In this document: piece after piece, positions 57,784 through 64,000 of the stretch | Position numbering within the stretch: position 1 is the first letter of the stretch | Layout of the letters: every line of letters starts with the position of its first letter | Source: Vreelandella piezotolerans | GTDB lineage: Bacteria; Pseudomonadota; Gammaproteobacteria; Pseudomonadales; Halomonadaceae | DNA: 64,000 bases | Direction of reading: 5' to 3' | NCBI RefSeq assembly: GCF_012427705.1 | Contig: NZ_CP048602.1 | Location: forward strand, 1,860,001 to 1,924,000 | Position numbers and translations under genes: made by a program | The notes under the pieces: generated by a model | Seen by the model: the letters and a program-made list of their open reading frames with translations, nothing else | What the model was told of the DNA's origin: nothing | Database searches by the model: none

Positions 57784-58593
57784 TTAACCTGCGGATTGGC
57801 GTAAGAAATCGTTGGCCAACCCTGCGGCACTGCTTTGCGGATAGTCGTCGCGGACCTGCTCTAACAGTTCACGACTGCGTTGAGCTTCCCCTTGACGTGC
57901 TTTGACCAAGCCAAGCTTGTAGAGCGCATCGGGCACTTTGGTACTGCCGCTGTACTGCTCGATGACACGGGTAAACGCTTGGTCTGCAGCGTCCAGCTCA
58001 CCCTCCGCAGCGTAGAGCTCGCCAAGCCAGTAATGACCGTTCGCGGTCAAGCTGCTATCGGGGTGGTTGGACACAAAGGCCTCGAACGCCGCAATAGCGT
58101 CCCCAAATTGGCGGGCTTGTACATGGGCAAAGGCAGCTTGATAGTCGGCCTGGGCATCTTCGGAAACGTTTCGCGAGGAAGGTGCCTGTACGACCTGCTC
58201 TGCAGCCTCGGGCTCGACCTCAGGAGTGGCCTGCTCGATTTGACTTGGCGCGCTGCTCATCAAGCGATCTTCGATATCCAGGTATTGCTGCTGCGACTGG
58301 TTTCGCAATTGCTCCAATTGATGCCGCAGCTCTTCGATTTGGCCCCGTAGCTGCTGGATTTCCTGCTGATGTTCCTGCACTTGATTGAACAGCACCAGAT
58401 TGCCACCCGATGCTTCTTGCCGCTGCGTTTGCTGATAAAAGCCGCTGGAAGAACCAGAAGAGAGATCTTGCACGAGGGGCTGTTGTGCCAACGCTGTACC
58501 GGACAAAAATGATAAGGGCAATACGGAAAGCGGGAGCGCCAGGGCTCCCGCACCGCACAGCCTCTCAACATAGCGCTTGAGACTGTGATTCAT
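57784..58593 (-). CDS. cpoB: Cell-division coordinator CpoB (YbgF)
   Basis: A 269-residue periplasmic protein: signal peptide to about residue 36 (SGTALA-QQ), a trimerising coiled coil (about 70-110, HQQEIQQLRGQIEELRHQLE) and three TPR repeats at about 145-265, including AFEAFVSNHPDSSLTANGHY and WLGELYAAEGELDAADQAFT. It links Tol-Pal with PBP1B during septation. ATG 58593 has GGAG upstream; the frame from 58635 is extended through the pal-cpoB gap. Confidence 0.93.
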   Translation of the reverse strand: MNHSLKRYVERLCGAGALALPLSVLPLSFLSGTALAQQPLVQDLSSGSSSGFYQQTQRQEASGGNLVLFNQVQEHQQEIQQLRGQIEELRHQLEQLRNQSQQQYLDIEDRLMSSAPSQIEQATPEVEPEAAEQVVQAPSSRNVSEDAQADYQAAFAHVQARQFGDAIAAFEAFVSNHPDSSLTANGHYWLGELYAAEGELDAADQAFTRVIEQYSGSTKVPDALYKLGLVKARQGEAQRSRELLEQVRDDYPQSSAAGLANDFLRQSAG

Positions 58594-58612
58594 ATTAGCT
58601 CCGAGCGATGCG

Positions 58613-58636
58613 ATTGGCGTGCCTGCACACGCCAAT
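58613..58636 (-). repeat. Hairpin between pal and cpoB
   Basis: Perfect 9-bp inverted repeat ATTGGCGTG-N6-CACGCCAAT in the 47-nt pal-cpoB gap. There is no T-run on the minus strand, so it is more likely an mRNA end-stabilising or processing element that keeps pal more abundant than cpoB. Confidence 0.6.
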
Positions 58637-58640
58637 ACGA

Positions 58641-59180
58641 TCAGTAGTTAAAGACGACGCGACGGTTCTGCGAGTAAGCACTTTCGTTTTGGCCGCTCGC
58701 TGCCGGACGCTCTTCACCGTAGCTAACTACGCTCATTTGTGACGGAGAAACGCCCTGAATGTTCAGGAAGCGCTGCACGGCGCCGGCACGACGCTCGCCT
58801 AGTGCCATGTTGTATTCACGAGTACCACGTTCGTCGGTGTGGCCGTGCAAAACCACACGGGCATTCGGGTTGGCACGCAGGTAGCGCGCATGCGCCATCA
58901 CGACGGATTCATACTCGCTCTTGATCGTGTCACGATCGTAATCGAAGTAGATCGTACGCACTTCAGGAATGCGCGAATCGGCCTGCTGGCCAGCGCCTGA
59001 ACCCGATGTTGAACCATACTGACCACCTGTGCCCACACCCGACGTGTTAGCACCCATACTGCTGCCATCCTGGCTTCCGTACGAGTCACCGTCCTGGGTT
59101 CCGCCGGTGCTGGAACAGCCAGCGATCACTACGATAGATAACGCGACTGCCAATGAGCGAGCCAACGGCTTAAGTTGCAT
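58641..59180 (-). CDS. pal: Peptidoglycan-associated lipoprotein Pal
   Basis: A 179-residue outer-membrane lipoprotein: lipobox VIAGC (about residue 21), a Gly/Ser-rich linker (about 22-65), and an OmpA-like peptidoglycan-binding domain (about 75-179) with the diaminopimelate-binding pattern HGHTDERGTREYNMALGERR. It tethers the outer membrane to the wall and binds TolB. ATG 59180 has GGAG upstream; a start at 59222 would give a hydrophilic extension. Confidence 0.95.
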   Translation of the reverse strand: MQLKPLARSLAVALSIVVIAGCSSTGGTQDGDSYGSQDGSSMGANTSGVGTGGQYGSTSGSGAGQQADSRIPEVRTIYFDYDRDTIKSEYESVVMAHARYLRANPNARVVLHGHTDERGTREYNMALGERRAGAVQRFLNIQGVSPSQMSVVSYGEERPAASGQNESAYSQNRRVVFNY

Positions 59181-59225
59181 AATCAGACTCCTTGCCTGAA
59201 AACAGAGATTAGTGCTGTTCATCTA

Positions 59226-60512
59226 TTAATTTAAGAAAGGCGACCACGCAGGGTCACGTACATCACCTTGTGCTGCGGGCAACCTAAATGACGAGCGGCC
59301 ATCGGCTGAAACGGCACTTAGTACTCCGCTATTACCCTGTTGGGTAGCGAAGATTACCATGGTCCCGTTCGGTGCAACACTAGGAGATTCATCTCTTGTG
59401 GATTCGCTCAACACCACCAAGCGACCGCCATCAAGATTTTGCTTGGCCACTTGGAAACCGCGGCTCGAACGGTGAATCATAAAGATCTCTTCACCGTCAG
59501 GTGAAAAGCGTGCACGGGCGTTATAGTTACCCGTGAAGGTCAATCGGTTGGTCTCTCCACTACCCAGCGAGGTTTGATAGATTTGTGGGCCGCCGCTGCG
59601 ATCGGAGGTAAAAATCAAGCTGCGACCATCCGGAGACCAAGCGGGTTCGGTGTCGATACTATTGCTTTGAGTGATACGCTCCAAAGAACGACTGGCCACG
59701 TCCAGCACGTAAATTTCCGGCTGACCGTCTTTAGAAAGTGACATGGCGATACGGCGGCCATCGGGAGACCACGTCGGTGCGCCATTGATGCCGTCGAACG
59801 AGGTGGCTTGAACGCGCTGGCCTGTATTGACGTCCTGGATGTAAATAGATGGCTTGCCAGTCTCGAACGAGACGTAAGCGAGTTTGCGGCCATCCGGAGA
59901 CCATGCCGGTGACATGATCGGCTGATCGGATGTCAATACTTGCTGACTGCGGCGGCCATCGGCATCGGCAACGTACAGGCCAAACTGCATGTTGTCGCCC
60001 AGCCCCTGAGCCGTCACATATGCAATGCGCGTCGAAAATGCGCCGCGAATATCCGTAATGGCTTCGAAGATTTGATCGCTGATGTAGTGCGCTGCGCCGC
60101 GAAGATCGTTACTGCTCGCCGTGACGGTTTCACTGATCATGGGGCGCTGGCCACTAATGTCGACCAAATCGAACTGTAACTCATACCCCCCACCTGTTTG
60201 CTGGGCACGCCCCACGACGAGGTAGCGAACGTCCAGCGACCTCCAGGTGCCAAACTCGACGTCCGACGCTTGGCTGGGACGGTCAAACATGGCGCTACGC
60301 TCGAGCGGTGCGAAAAAACCGCTACGCTCGAGGTCGTCTTGCACGATTTGAGCAACGTCCTCGGGTAAGCCTTCGTTGCCTGCAAAGGGAACGACGCCAA
60401 TGGGCAGCGCTTGATCACTGCCGCGGGTAATTTCAATGGTTAGATTGGCACTTGCTACGCTGCTGATCAGTAGCAGTACGCAAAAGAGCCACACTTTGCT
60501 TAACGTTTGCAT
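59226..60512 (-). CDS. tolB: Tol-Pal system protein TolB
   Basis: A 428-residue periplasmic protein: signal peptide (cleavage after about VASA, residue 22), alpha/beta domain (about 25-160), and six-bladed beta-propeller with the repeated SPDGRK/SPDGRR motif ([39 protein letters not shown]). It releases Pal at the septum under TolA control. It shares one nucleotide with the tolA stop (TGATG). Confidence 0.96.
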   Translation of the reverse strand: MQTLSKVWLFCVLLLISSVASANLTIEITRGSDQALPIGVVPFAGNEGLPEDVAQIVQDDLERSGFFAPLERSAMFDRPSQASDVEFGTWRSLDVRYLVVGRAQQTGGGYELQFDLVDISGQRPMISETVTASSNDLRGAAHYISDQIFEAITDIRGAFSTRIAYVTAQGLGDNMQFGLYVADADGRRSQQVLTSDQPIMSPAWSPDGRKLAYVSFETGKPSIYIQDVNTGQRVQATSFDGINGAPTWSPDGRRIAMSLSKDGQPEIYVLDVASRSLERITQSNSIDTEPAWSPDGRSLIFTSDRSGGPQIYQTSLGSGETNRLTFTGNYNARARFSPDGEEIFMIHRSSRGFQVAKQNLDGGRLVVLSESTRDESPSVAPNGTMVIFATQQGNSGVLSAVSADGRSSFRLPAAQGDVRDPAWSPFLN

Positions 60513-61693
60513 CAGCGAACATCCCCCGGGGTAAATCGCAGATTAAATTGACGTAAAGTACGCTGCTGCTCCGCTGGCAAGTCACGTAACTCGCTGAACG
60601 GGGCAGCATGCTCGACCGCTTGCATGGCCGAACGATCAAATGCACTGTCGCCGCTGGAGGCGGCCACAGAAGTCGCTAACAGCTCACCCGATGGGCCAAG
60701 CCGTACTTGTATCGTAGCACTCATCGAATCACTCGCAGCGGGCGGAATCAGCCACGCCTGCTCAACGGCACGGCGCACGATGTTGATGAAGCTGTTCGCT
60801 GCTTGCTGTGCTTGCTGAGCATTGGCAGCCGCCTCTGCTTCTCCAGCGAGCTGGCGCTGCATAGCGGCTTCTGCCGCCTCTGCGGCGCGACGCTCTTCGG
60901 CTTCCCGTTGGCGCTGGGCTTCTGCCTCACGCGCGCGCTGCTCCTCTGCTTCTCGTTGGCGACGAGCCTCCTCTTCGCGCTGACGCTCCGCCTCTGCCTC
61001 CCGAGCACGTTGCGCTTCGGCTTCTTCACGTGCGCGCTGCTCTTCGGCTTCGCGCTGACGTCTAGCCTCCTCTTCGCGAGCACGCTGCTCTTCCGCCTCG
61101 CGCTGACGTTGAGCTTCTTCCTCGCGTTGACGCTGTTCCTCGGCCTCACGCTGACGCTGAGCCTCCGCTTCCGCTCGTGCACGCTCTGCTTCCACCTCTC
61201 GCTGACGCTGGGCTTCTGCTTCTTCGCGAGCACGCTGCGCTTCGGCTTCGCGAGCCTGAGCTTCGGCTGCCTGCTGTTCGGCCAACCGTTCAGCCTCTTC
61301 AGCACGACGCTGCGCCTCGGCTTCGGCCTCTGCTTGCGCTTGTTCGAGGGCGCGGGCTTGTTCAGCCGCTTCGGCCTCCGCTTGTCGCTGGGCTTCGGCG
61401 GCGGCCTGCTCCTCTGCAGAGGGCTCTTCGCTGGGCGGTTCTGGATCGGGCGTTTCAGGCTCAGTGGCACTGTTCATAGCCGCCTGCTGCTCGGTGACTT
61501 GCTGAGCCTGATCGGTAAACGTTTCCGTGCTCACGAACGTCGCTTGTACGATCGAAGAGGAGTCAGGCTCGGCCGTCATACTGGGTAGCTTTATCAAGCT
61601 AAACACGATGACGAGCAGGTGCACGGCAATGGCCAAAATCGTCGGCCACGTATAGCCAACGTCTTGAGGGTCACGCGGTGGTTTCACAGCCAT
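60512..61693 (-). CDS. tolA: Tol-Pal system protein TolA
   Basis: A 393-residue inner-membrane protein: membrane helix at about residues 17-36, a very long Ala/Glu/Arg/Gln helical domain (about 90-280), and a C-terminal TonB-like domain (about 290-393) that contacts TolB and outer-membrane targets. The helical domain is built on short units such as [17 protein letters not shown]. The start is uncertain: ATG 61693 gives MAVKPPRDP, whereas ATG 61714 would add seven residues and overlap the tolR end. Confidence 0.93.
   Translation of the reverse strand: MAVKPPRDPQDVGYTWPTILAIAVHLLVIVFSLIKLPSMTAEPDSSSIVQATFVSTETFTDQAQQVTEQQAAMNSATEPETPDPEPPSEEPSAEEQAAAEAQRQAEAEAAEQARALEQAQAEAEAEAQRRAEEAERLAEQQAAEAQAREAEAQRAREEAEAQRQREVEAERARAEAEAQRQREAEEQRQREEEAQRQREAEEQRAREEEARRQREAEEQRAREEAEAQRAREAEAERQREEEARRQREAEEQRAREAEAQRQREAEERRAAEAAEAAMQRQLAGEAEAAANAQQAQQAANSFINIVRRAVEQAWLIPPAASDSMSATIQVRLGPSGELLATSVAASSGDSAFDRSAMQAVEHAAPFSELRDLPAEQQRTLRQFNLRFTPGDVR
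60868..61423 (-). repeat. Degenerate coding repeats in tolA
   Basis: Successive imperfect copies of 12-21 nt units coding for Arg/Gln/Glu/Ala-rich heptad-like segments ([14 protein letters not shown] and variants). They explain the long open frames on the other strand and could change copy number by slippage or recombination. Confidence 0.8.
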
Positions 61694-61706
61694 GTGCGAC
61701 TCGCCC

Positions 61707-62144
61707 TTAACCATCTTGCGGCGGCTCGGAAAGCAGCCCCACGTTGGCGACACCCGAGCGCTGCAGCGTGCTCATCAGAAGAACGATCTGGCCATAGGGT
61801 ACATTGCGGTCACCCCTCACCATGACCGGTGTTCCCGGGCGGCGTTGCAGAATGGCCACGACCCTTTCCGACATCTCGTCGAGCGTCACGGCCGTCGAGT
61901 CCTCACCCAACGTAATGAAGTAGCCGCCCTCTCGATCGACTGAGATGATGATCGGGTCATTATCTTCCTGAGTCTCAATAGGCTCGGAGGTGACCTGTGG
62001 AAGGTCGACCTGCACACCCTGCGTCAGCATAGGAGCGGTAATCATAAAGATGACCAACAGCACGAGCATGACGTCGATGAAGGGGACGACATTGATTTCC
62101 CCCATCGGCTTGCTTTTGCCACTACGATTGAACGGACCTTGCAT
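61707..62144 (-). CDS. tolR: Tol-Pal system protein TolR
   Basis: A 145-residue ExbD-like protein: one membrane helix (about 20-40) with the essential Asp in [19 protein letters not shown] and a periplasmic domain with [15 protein letters not shown]. With TolQ it uses the proton-motive force to energise TolA. 11 nt after tolQ. Confidence 0.96.
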   Translation of the reverse strand: MQGPFNRSGKSKPMGEINVVPFIDVMLVLLVIFMITAPMLTQGVQVDLPQVTSEPIETQEDNDPIIISVDREGGYFITLGEDSTAVTLDEMSERVVAILQRRPGTPVMVRGDRNVPYGQIVLLMSTLQRSGVANVGLLSEPPQDG

Positions 62145-62155
62145 GGCAGACTCCC

Positions 62156-62851
62156 TTAACCAGCGCTAGGTTTGCCGTCACGCCCTTGCAGATTACGATG
62201 CAAAATGGCGTGAAACTCCTCAGCAAAGTCTTCGTATTTGCCCAGTAGGCGGGACGCATTGTTGGAGAGACGGTTATAAAAAATAACGGCGGGAATCGCA
62301 GCGAAGAGCCCCATGGCGGTGGCAATCAGCGCCTCTGCAATCCAGGGGGCCACCGTGGCGAGCGTGGCTTGTTGCGTCATGGAGAGCGACTGGAACGACC
62401 CCATGATGCCCCACACCGTGCCAAATAGGCCGATATAGGGACTGGCAGAGGCGACCGTTGCCAAGAACACGAGATGCTGAGTCAGACGATCCTCTTCCCG
62501 CGACCAGGCAACGCGCATGCTGCGTTGAACGCCTTCGAGAACGGTGTCAGCACTGCGAGTCTTGGGCATCAAGCGATTGAACTCACGAAAACCAGCTTGA
62601 AAAATATGCTCTGCGCCGTGCCGAGGATCGTCCGCAGGAATCTCACGGTAGAGTTCGTTCAAGTCAACGCCAGACCAAAACGACTCTTCGAACTGGTTGT
62701 ACTCCTGCTTGGCTCGTCGTAGCGCGATACTGCGCTGAAAAATCACCACCCACGAGAGAATTGACCCCACCACGAGCAGCAACATGACCAGCTGTACGAC
62801 CGTGCTGGCGCTCATTATCAAGTGGGGAATGGACATGGCGTTATCGTTCAC
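62156..62851 (-). CDS. tolQ: Tol-Pal system protein TolQ
   Basis: A 231-residue ExbB-like protein with three membrane helices: about 13-35, 130-150 ([19 protein letters not shown]) and 170-190 ([20 protein letters not shown]). The start is most likely GTG 62851, which has AAGAGG 7 nt upstream (NDNAMSIPH); ATG 62836 and TTG 62866 are in-frame alternatives. Forms the TolQR proton channel. Confidence 0.94.
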   Translation of the reverse strand: MNDNAMSIPHLIMSASTVVQLVMLLLVVGSILSWVVIFQRSIALRRAKQEYNQFEESFWSGVDLNELYREIPADDPRHGAEHIFQAGFREFNRLMPKTRSADTVLEGVQRSMRVAWSREEDRLTQHLVFLATVASASPYIGLFGTVWGIMGSFQSLSMTQQATLATVAPWIAEALIATAMGLFAAIPAVIFYNRLSNNASRLLGKYEDFAEEFHAILHRNLQGRDGKPSAG

Positions 62852-62879
62852 AGTTGCCCTCTTCAATCAATTAGTGTCG

Positions 62880-63278
62880 TTATCGACGGGATACGGTGTT
62901 AAGTGATGATGGCCACGCTTTGGGGCGCAGTGTTGCTGCGTGCAAGCAGGCTATCTCGACTGTGGCAGAGCACAAGAGTTCCTTTTCACGAAAAACCTGC
63001 TGCGCGAACGTCATTCGGCAGCGTCCCTGCTCCGCGATGCTGGCCGTCACCGTGAGCGCCTCATCTAACCGGGCCGGTTTGGCATAGTGACAGGCCATGC
63101 GGTATACCACTAGCTGCGTACCTTCGTCTAGCAGCGTTTGCTGGTCGAGGCCTAAATCTCTCAACCACTCACTGCGTGCACGCTCCATAAACTTCAAGTA
63201 GTTAACGTAGTAGACAATTCCCCCCGCGTCAGTATCTTCCATATAAACCCGCACGGGGATGCTAAATGTTTCGCTCAT
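62880..63278 (-). CDS. ybgC: Acyl-CoA thioesterase YbgC (tol-pal associated)
   Basis: A 132-residue hotdog-fold thioesterase. [20 protein letters not shown] is the 4-hydroxybenzoyl-CoA-thioesterase motif with catalytic Asp in EDTDAGG. Acts on short or acyl-ACP-linked acyl groups, and in E. coli associates with phospholipid synthesis enzymes. ATG 63278 overlaps the ruvB stop by 4 nt (ATGA); it opens the tol-pal operon. Confidence 0.95.
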   Translation of the reverse strand: MSETFSIPVRVYMEDTDAGGIVYYVNYLKFMERARSEWLRDLGLDQQTLLDEGTQLVVYRMACHYAKPARLDEALTVTASIAEQGRCRMTFAQQVFREKELLCSATVEIACLHAATLRPKAWPSSLNTVSRR

Positions 63279-64000
63279 GGTCGACGCTCTCCCTCGGCAT
63301 TGATCGAATGCTCGTGGGGCACGCGGTCGAAGTGCAACCAAGCTTGGCGGGTAACCACGCGTCCCCTGGGGGTACGCATCATTAGGCCTTGCTGAATCAA
63401 ATACGGCTCGATAACGTCTTCGATGGTATCGCGCTCTTCGCCAATGGCGGCAGACAGTGAGTCGACCCCGACCGGACCGCCATCGAACTTGTCGATCATG
63501 GCCAGCAGCAGGCGTCGGTCCATATGATCCAACCCGTGATGATCGACGTTTAGCATATTGAGTGCCGCATCGGCGAGCGTCACGTCCACCACGCCGTCGC
63601 CCTTGATGTCGGCGTAGTCGCGTACCCTGCGCAGCAACCGATTGGCAATACGAGGCGTCCCACGAGAGCGCCGGGCGACTTCGATGGCCCCTTCACGGCT
63701 GGTTTCCACGCCAAGCAAACGGGCGGAGCGCGCGACGATTTCGGTTAGCTCTTCGAGGTTATAAAATTCGAGGCGTTGCACGATGCCAAAGCGGTCGCGT
63801 AGCGGAGACGTGAGCAGTCCTGCTCGTGTCGTGGCACCTACCAGTGTGAACTTTGGGAGATCCAGCTTGATGGATCGCGCTGCGGGGCCTTCACCGATCA
63901 TGATATCGAGTTGAAAATCCTCCATCGCCGGATACAGAACTTCCTCTACCACGGGAGAGAGGCGGTGGATTTCATCGATGAACAGCACATCGCCAGGCTC
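63275..64000 (-). CDS. ruvB: Holliday junction branch-migration ATPase RuvB, 5' partial
   Basis: Only the C-terminal 241 residues are in the window; the N-terminus with Walker A lies beyond the right edge. Visible: Walker [12 protein letters not shown], sensor 1 [11 protein letters not shown], the sensor 2 arginine in [20 protein letters not shown], and the C-terminal winged helix with [13 protein letters not shown]. It drives branch migration with RuvA. The tight overlap with ybgC reproduces the standard ruvABC-ybgC-tol order. Confidence 0.96.
   Translation of the reverse strand, partial: EPGDVLFIDEIHRLSPVVEEVLYPAMEDFQLDIMIGEGPAARSIKLDLPKFTLVGATTRAGLLTSPLRDRFGIVQRLEFYNLEELTEIVARSARLLGVETSREGAIEVARRSRGTPRIANRLLRRVRDYADIKGDGVVDVTLADAALNMLNVDHHGLDHMDRRLLLAMIDKFDGGPVGVDSLSAAIGEERDTIEDVIEPYLIQQGLMMRTPRGRVVTRQAWLHFDRVPHEHSINAEGERRP

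Noticed and set aside
60707..61588. A 293-codon Leu/Phe-rich frame opposite tolA
   Set aside because: It is the reverse complement of the TolA repeats, which give hydrophobic-looking low-complexity sequence; not a real membrane protein.

Overview
The window looks like chromosomal DNA of a moderately halophilic gammaproteobacterium of the Halomonadaceae (Halomonas and relatives). The strongest clue is the complete ectoine operon ectABC, whose proteins closely match the Halomonas elongata type. The tol-pal, tus, metH, tamAB and ubiG-mupP gene sets are also typical of gammaproteobacteria. No rRNA, tRNA, CRISPR array, insertion sequence or prophage was seen, and no gene inside the window looks broken. 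The first gene (DUF6694-like) and the last (ruvB) run off the ends.

Layout. 0-6 kb: a tail of a lipoprotein-like gene, then a NhaR-type LysR regulator divergent from dabB-dabA, a two-subunit inorganic-carbon accumulation complex. 5.7-10 kb: a three-gene ABC exporter/lipocalin operon of the attFGH type. 10-14.5 kb: single enzymes, two very small genes and a Bax-inhibitor-1 family membrane protein. 14.5-16 kb: tusDCBE for tRNA 2-thiouridine. 16-20.5 kb: an XRE-cupin regulator and a histone-deacetylase-family hydrolase, divergent from a Pat/PatZ-type protein acetyltransferase. 20.5-24.4 kb: pdxH, a cytochrome b561, DUF2069-wrbA, a GGCT-like protein and an Smr endonuclease. 24.4-26.6 kb: sulfite reductase cysI with its DUF934 partner. 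26.7-31.8 kb: MATE exporter and metH. 32-35.7 kb: the Fe-S genes nfuA and sufE, separated by a divergent KfrA-like/tyrosine-recombinase pair whose shared AT-rich intergenic region carries strong palindromes. 35.7-36.9 kb: zur-hisI-yidD. 37-40.3 kb: a retropepsin-like protease, a 7TM inactive transglutaminase and an ATP-grasp ligase. 40.6-43.6 kb: a DUF3833 lipoprotein and ectABC. 43.8-47.2 kb: gor, a beta-carbonic anhydrase, a cytochrome c' and msrA. 47.3-55.4 kb: tamA-tamB, a coiled-coil membrane protein and a UDP-glucose-dehydrogenase-like protein without its catalytic cysteine. 55.5-57.8 kb: ubiG-mupP and yciK. 57.8-64 kb: ruvB-ybgC-tolQRAB-pal-cpoB.

How the genes work together. Several themes recur: osmoadaptation (ectABC), envelope integrity and outer-membrane assembly (tol-pal, tamAB, MupP), sulfur and redox metabolism (cysI, tus, metH, gor, msrA) and Fe-S/metal homeostasis (nfuA, sufE, zur). 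DabAB and the carbonic anhydrase, 40 kb apart, can both act on the CO2/bicarbonate pool. The least explained parts are the KfrA/recombinase locus, the retropepsin/7TM-transglutaminase/ATP-grasp trio, the UGDH-like probable pseudoenzyme beside tamAB, and the adjacent acetyltransferase/deacetylase pair.
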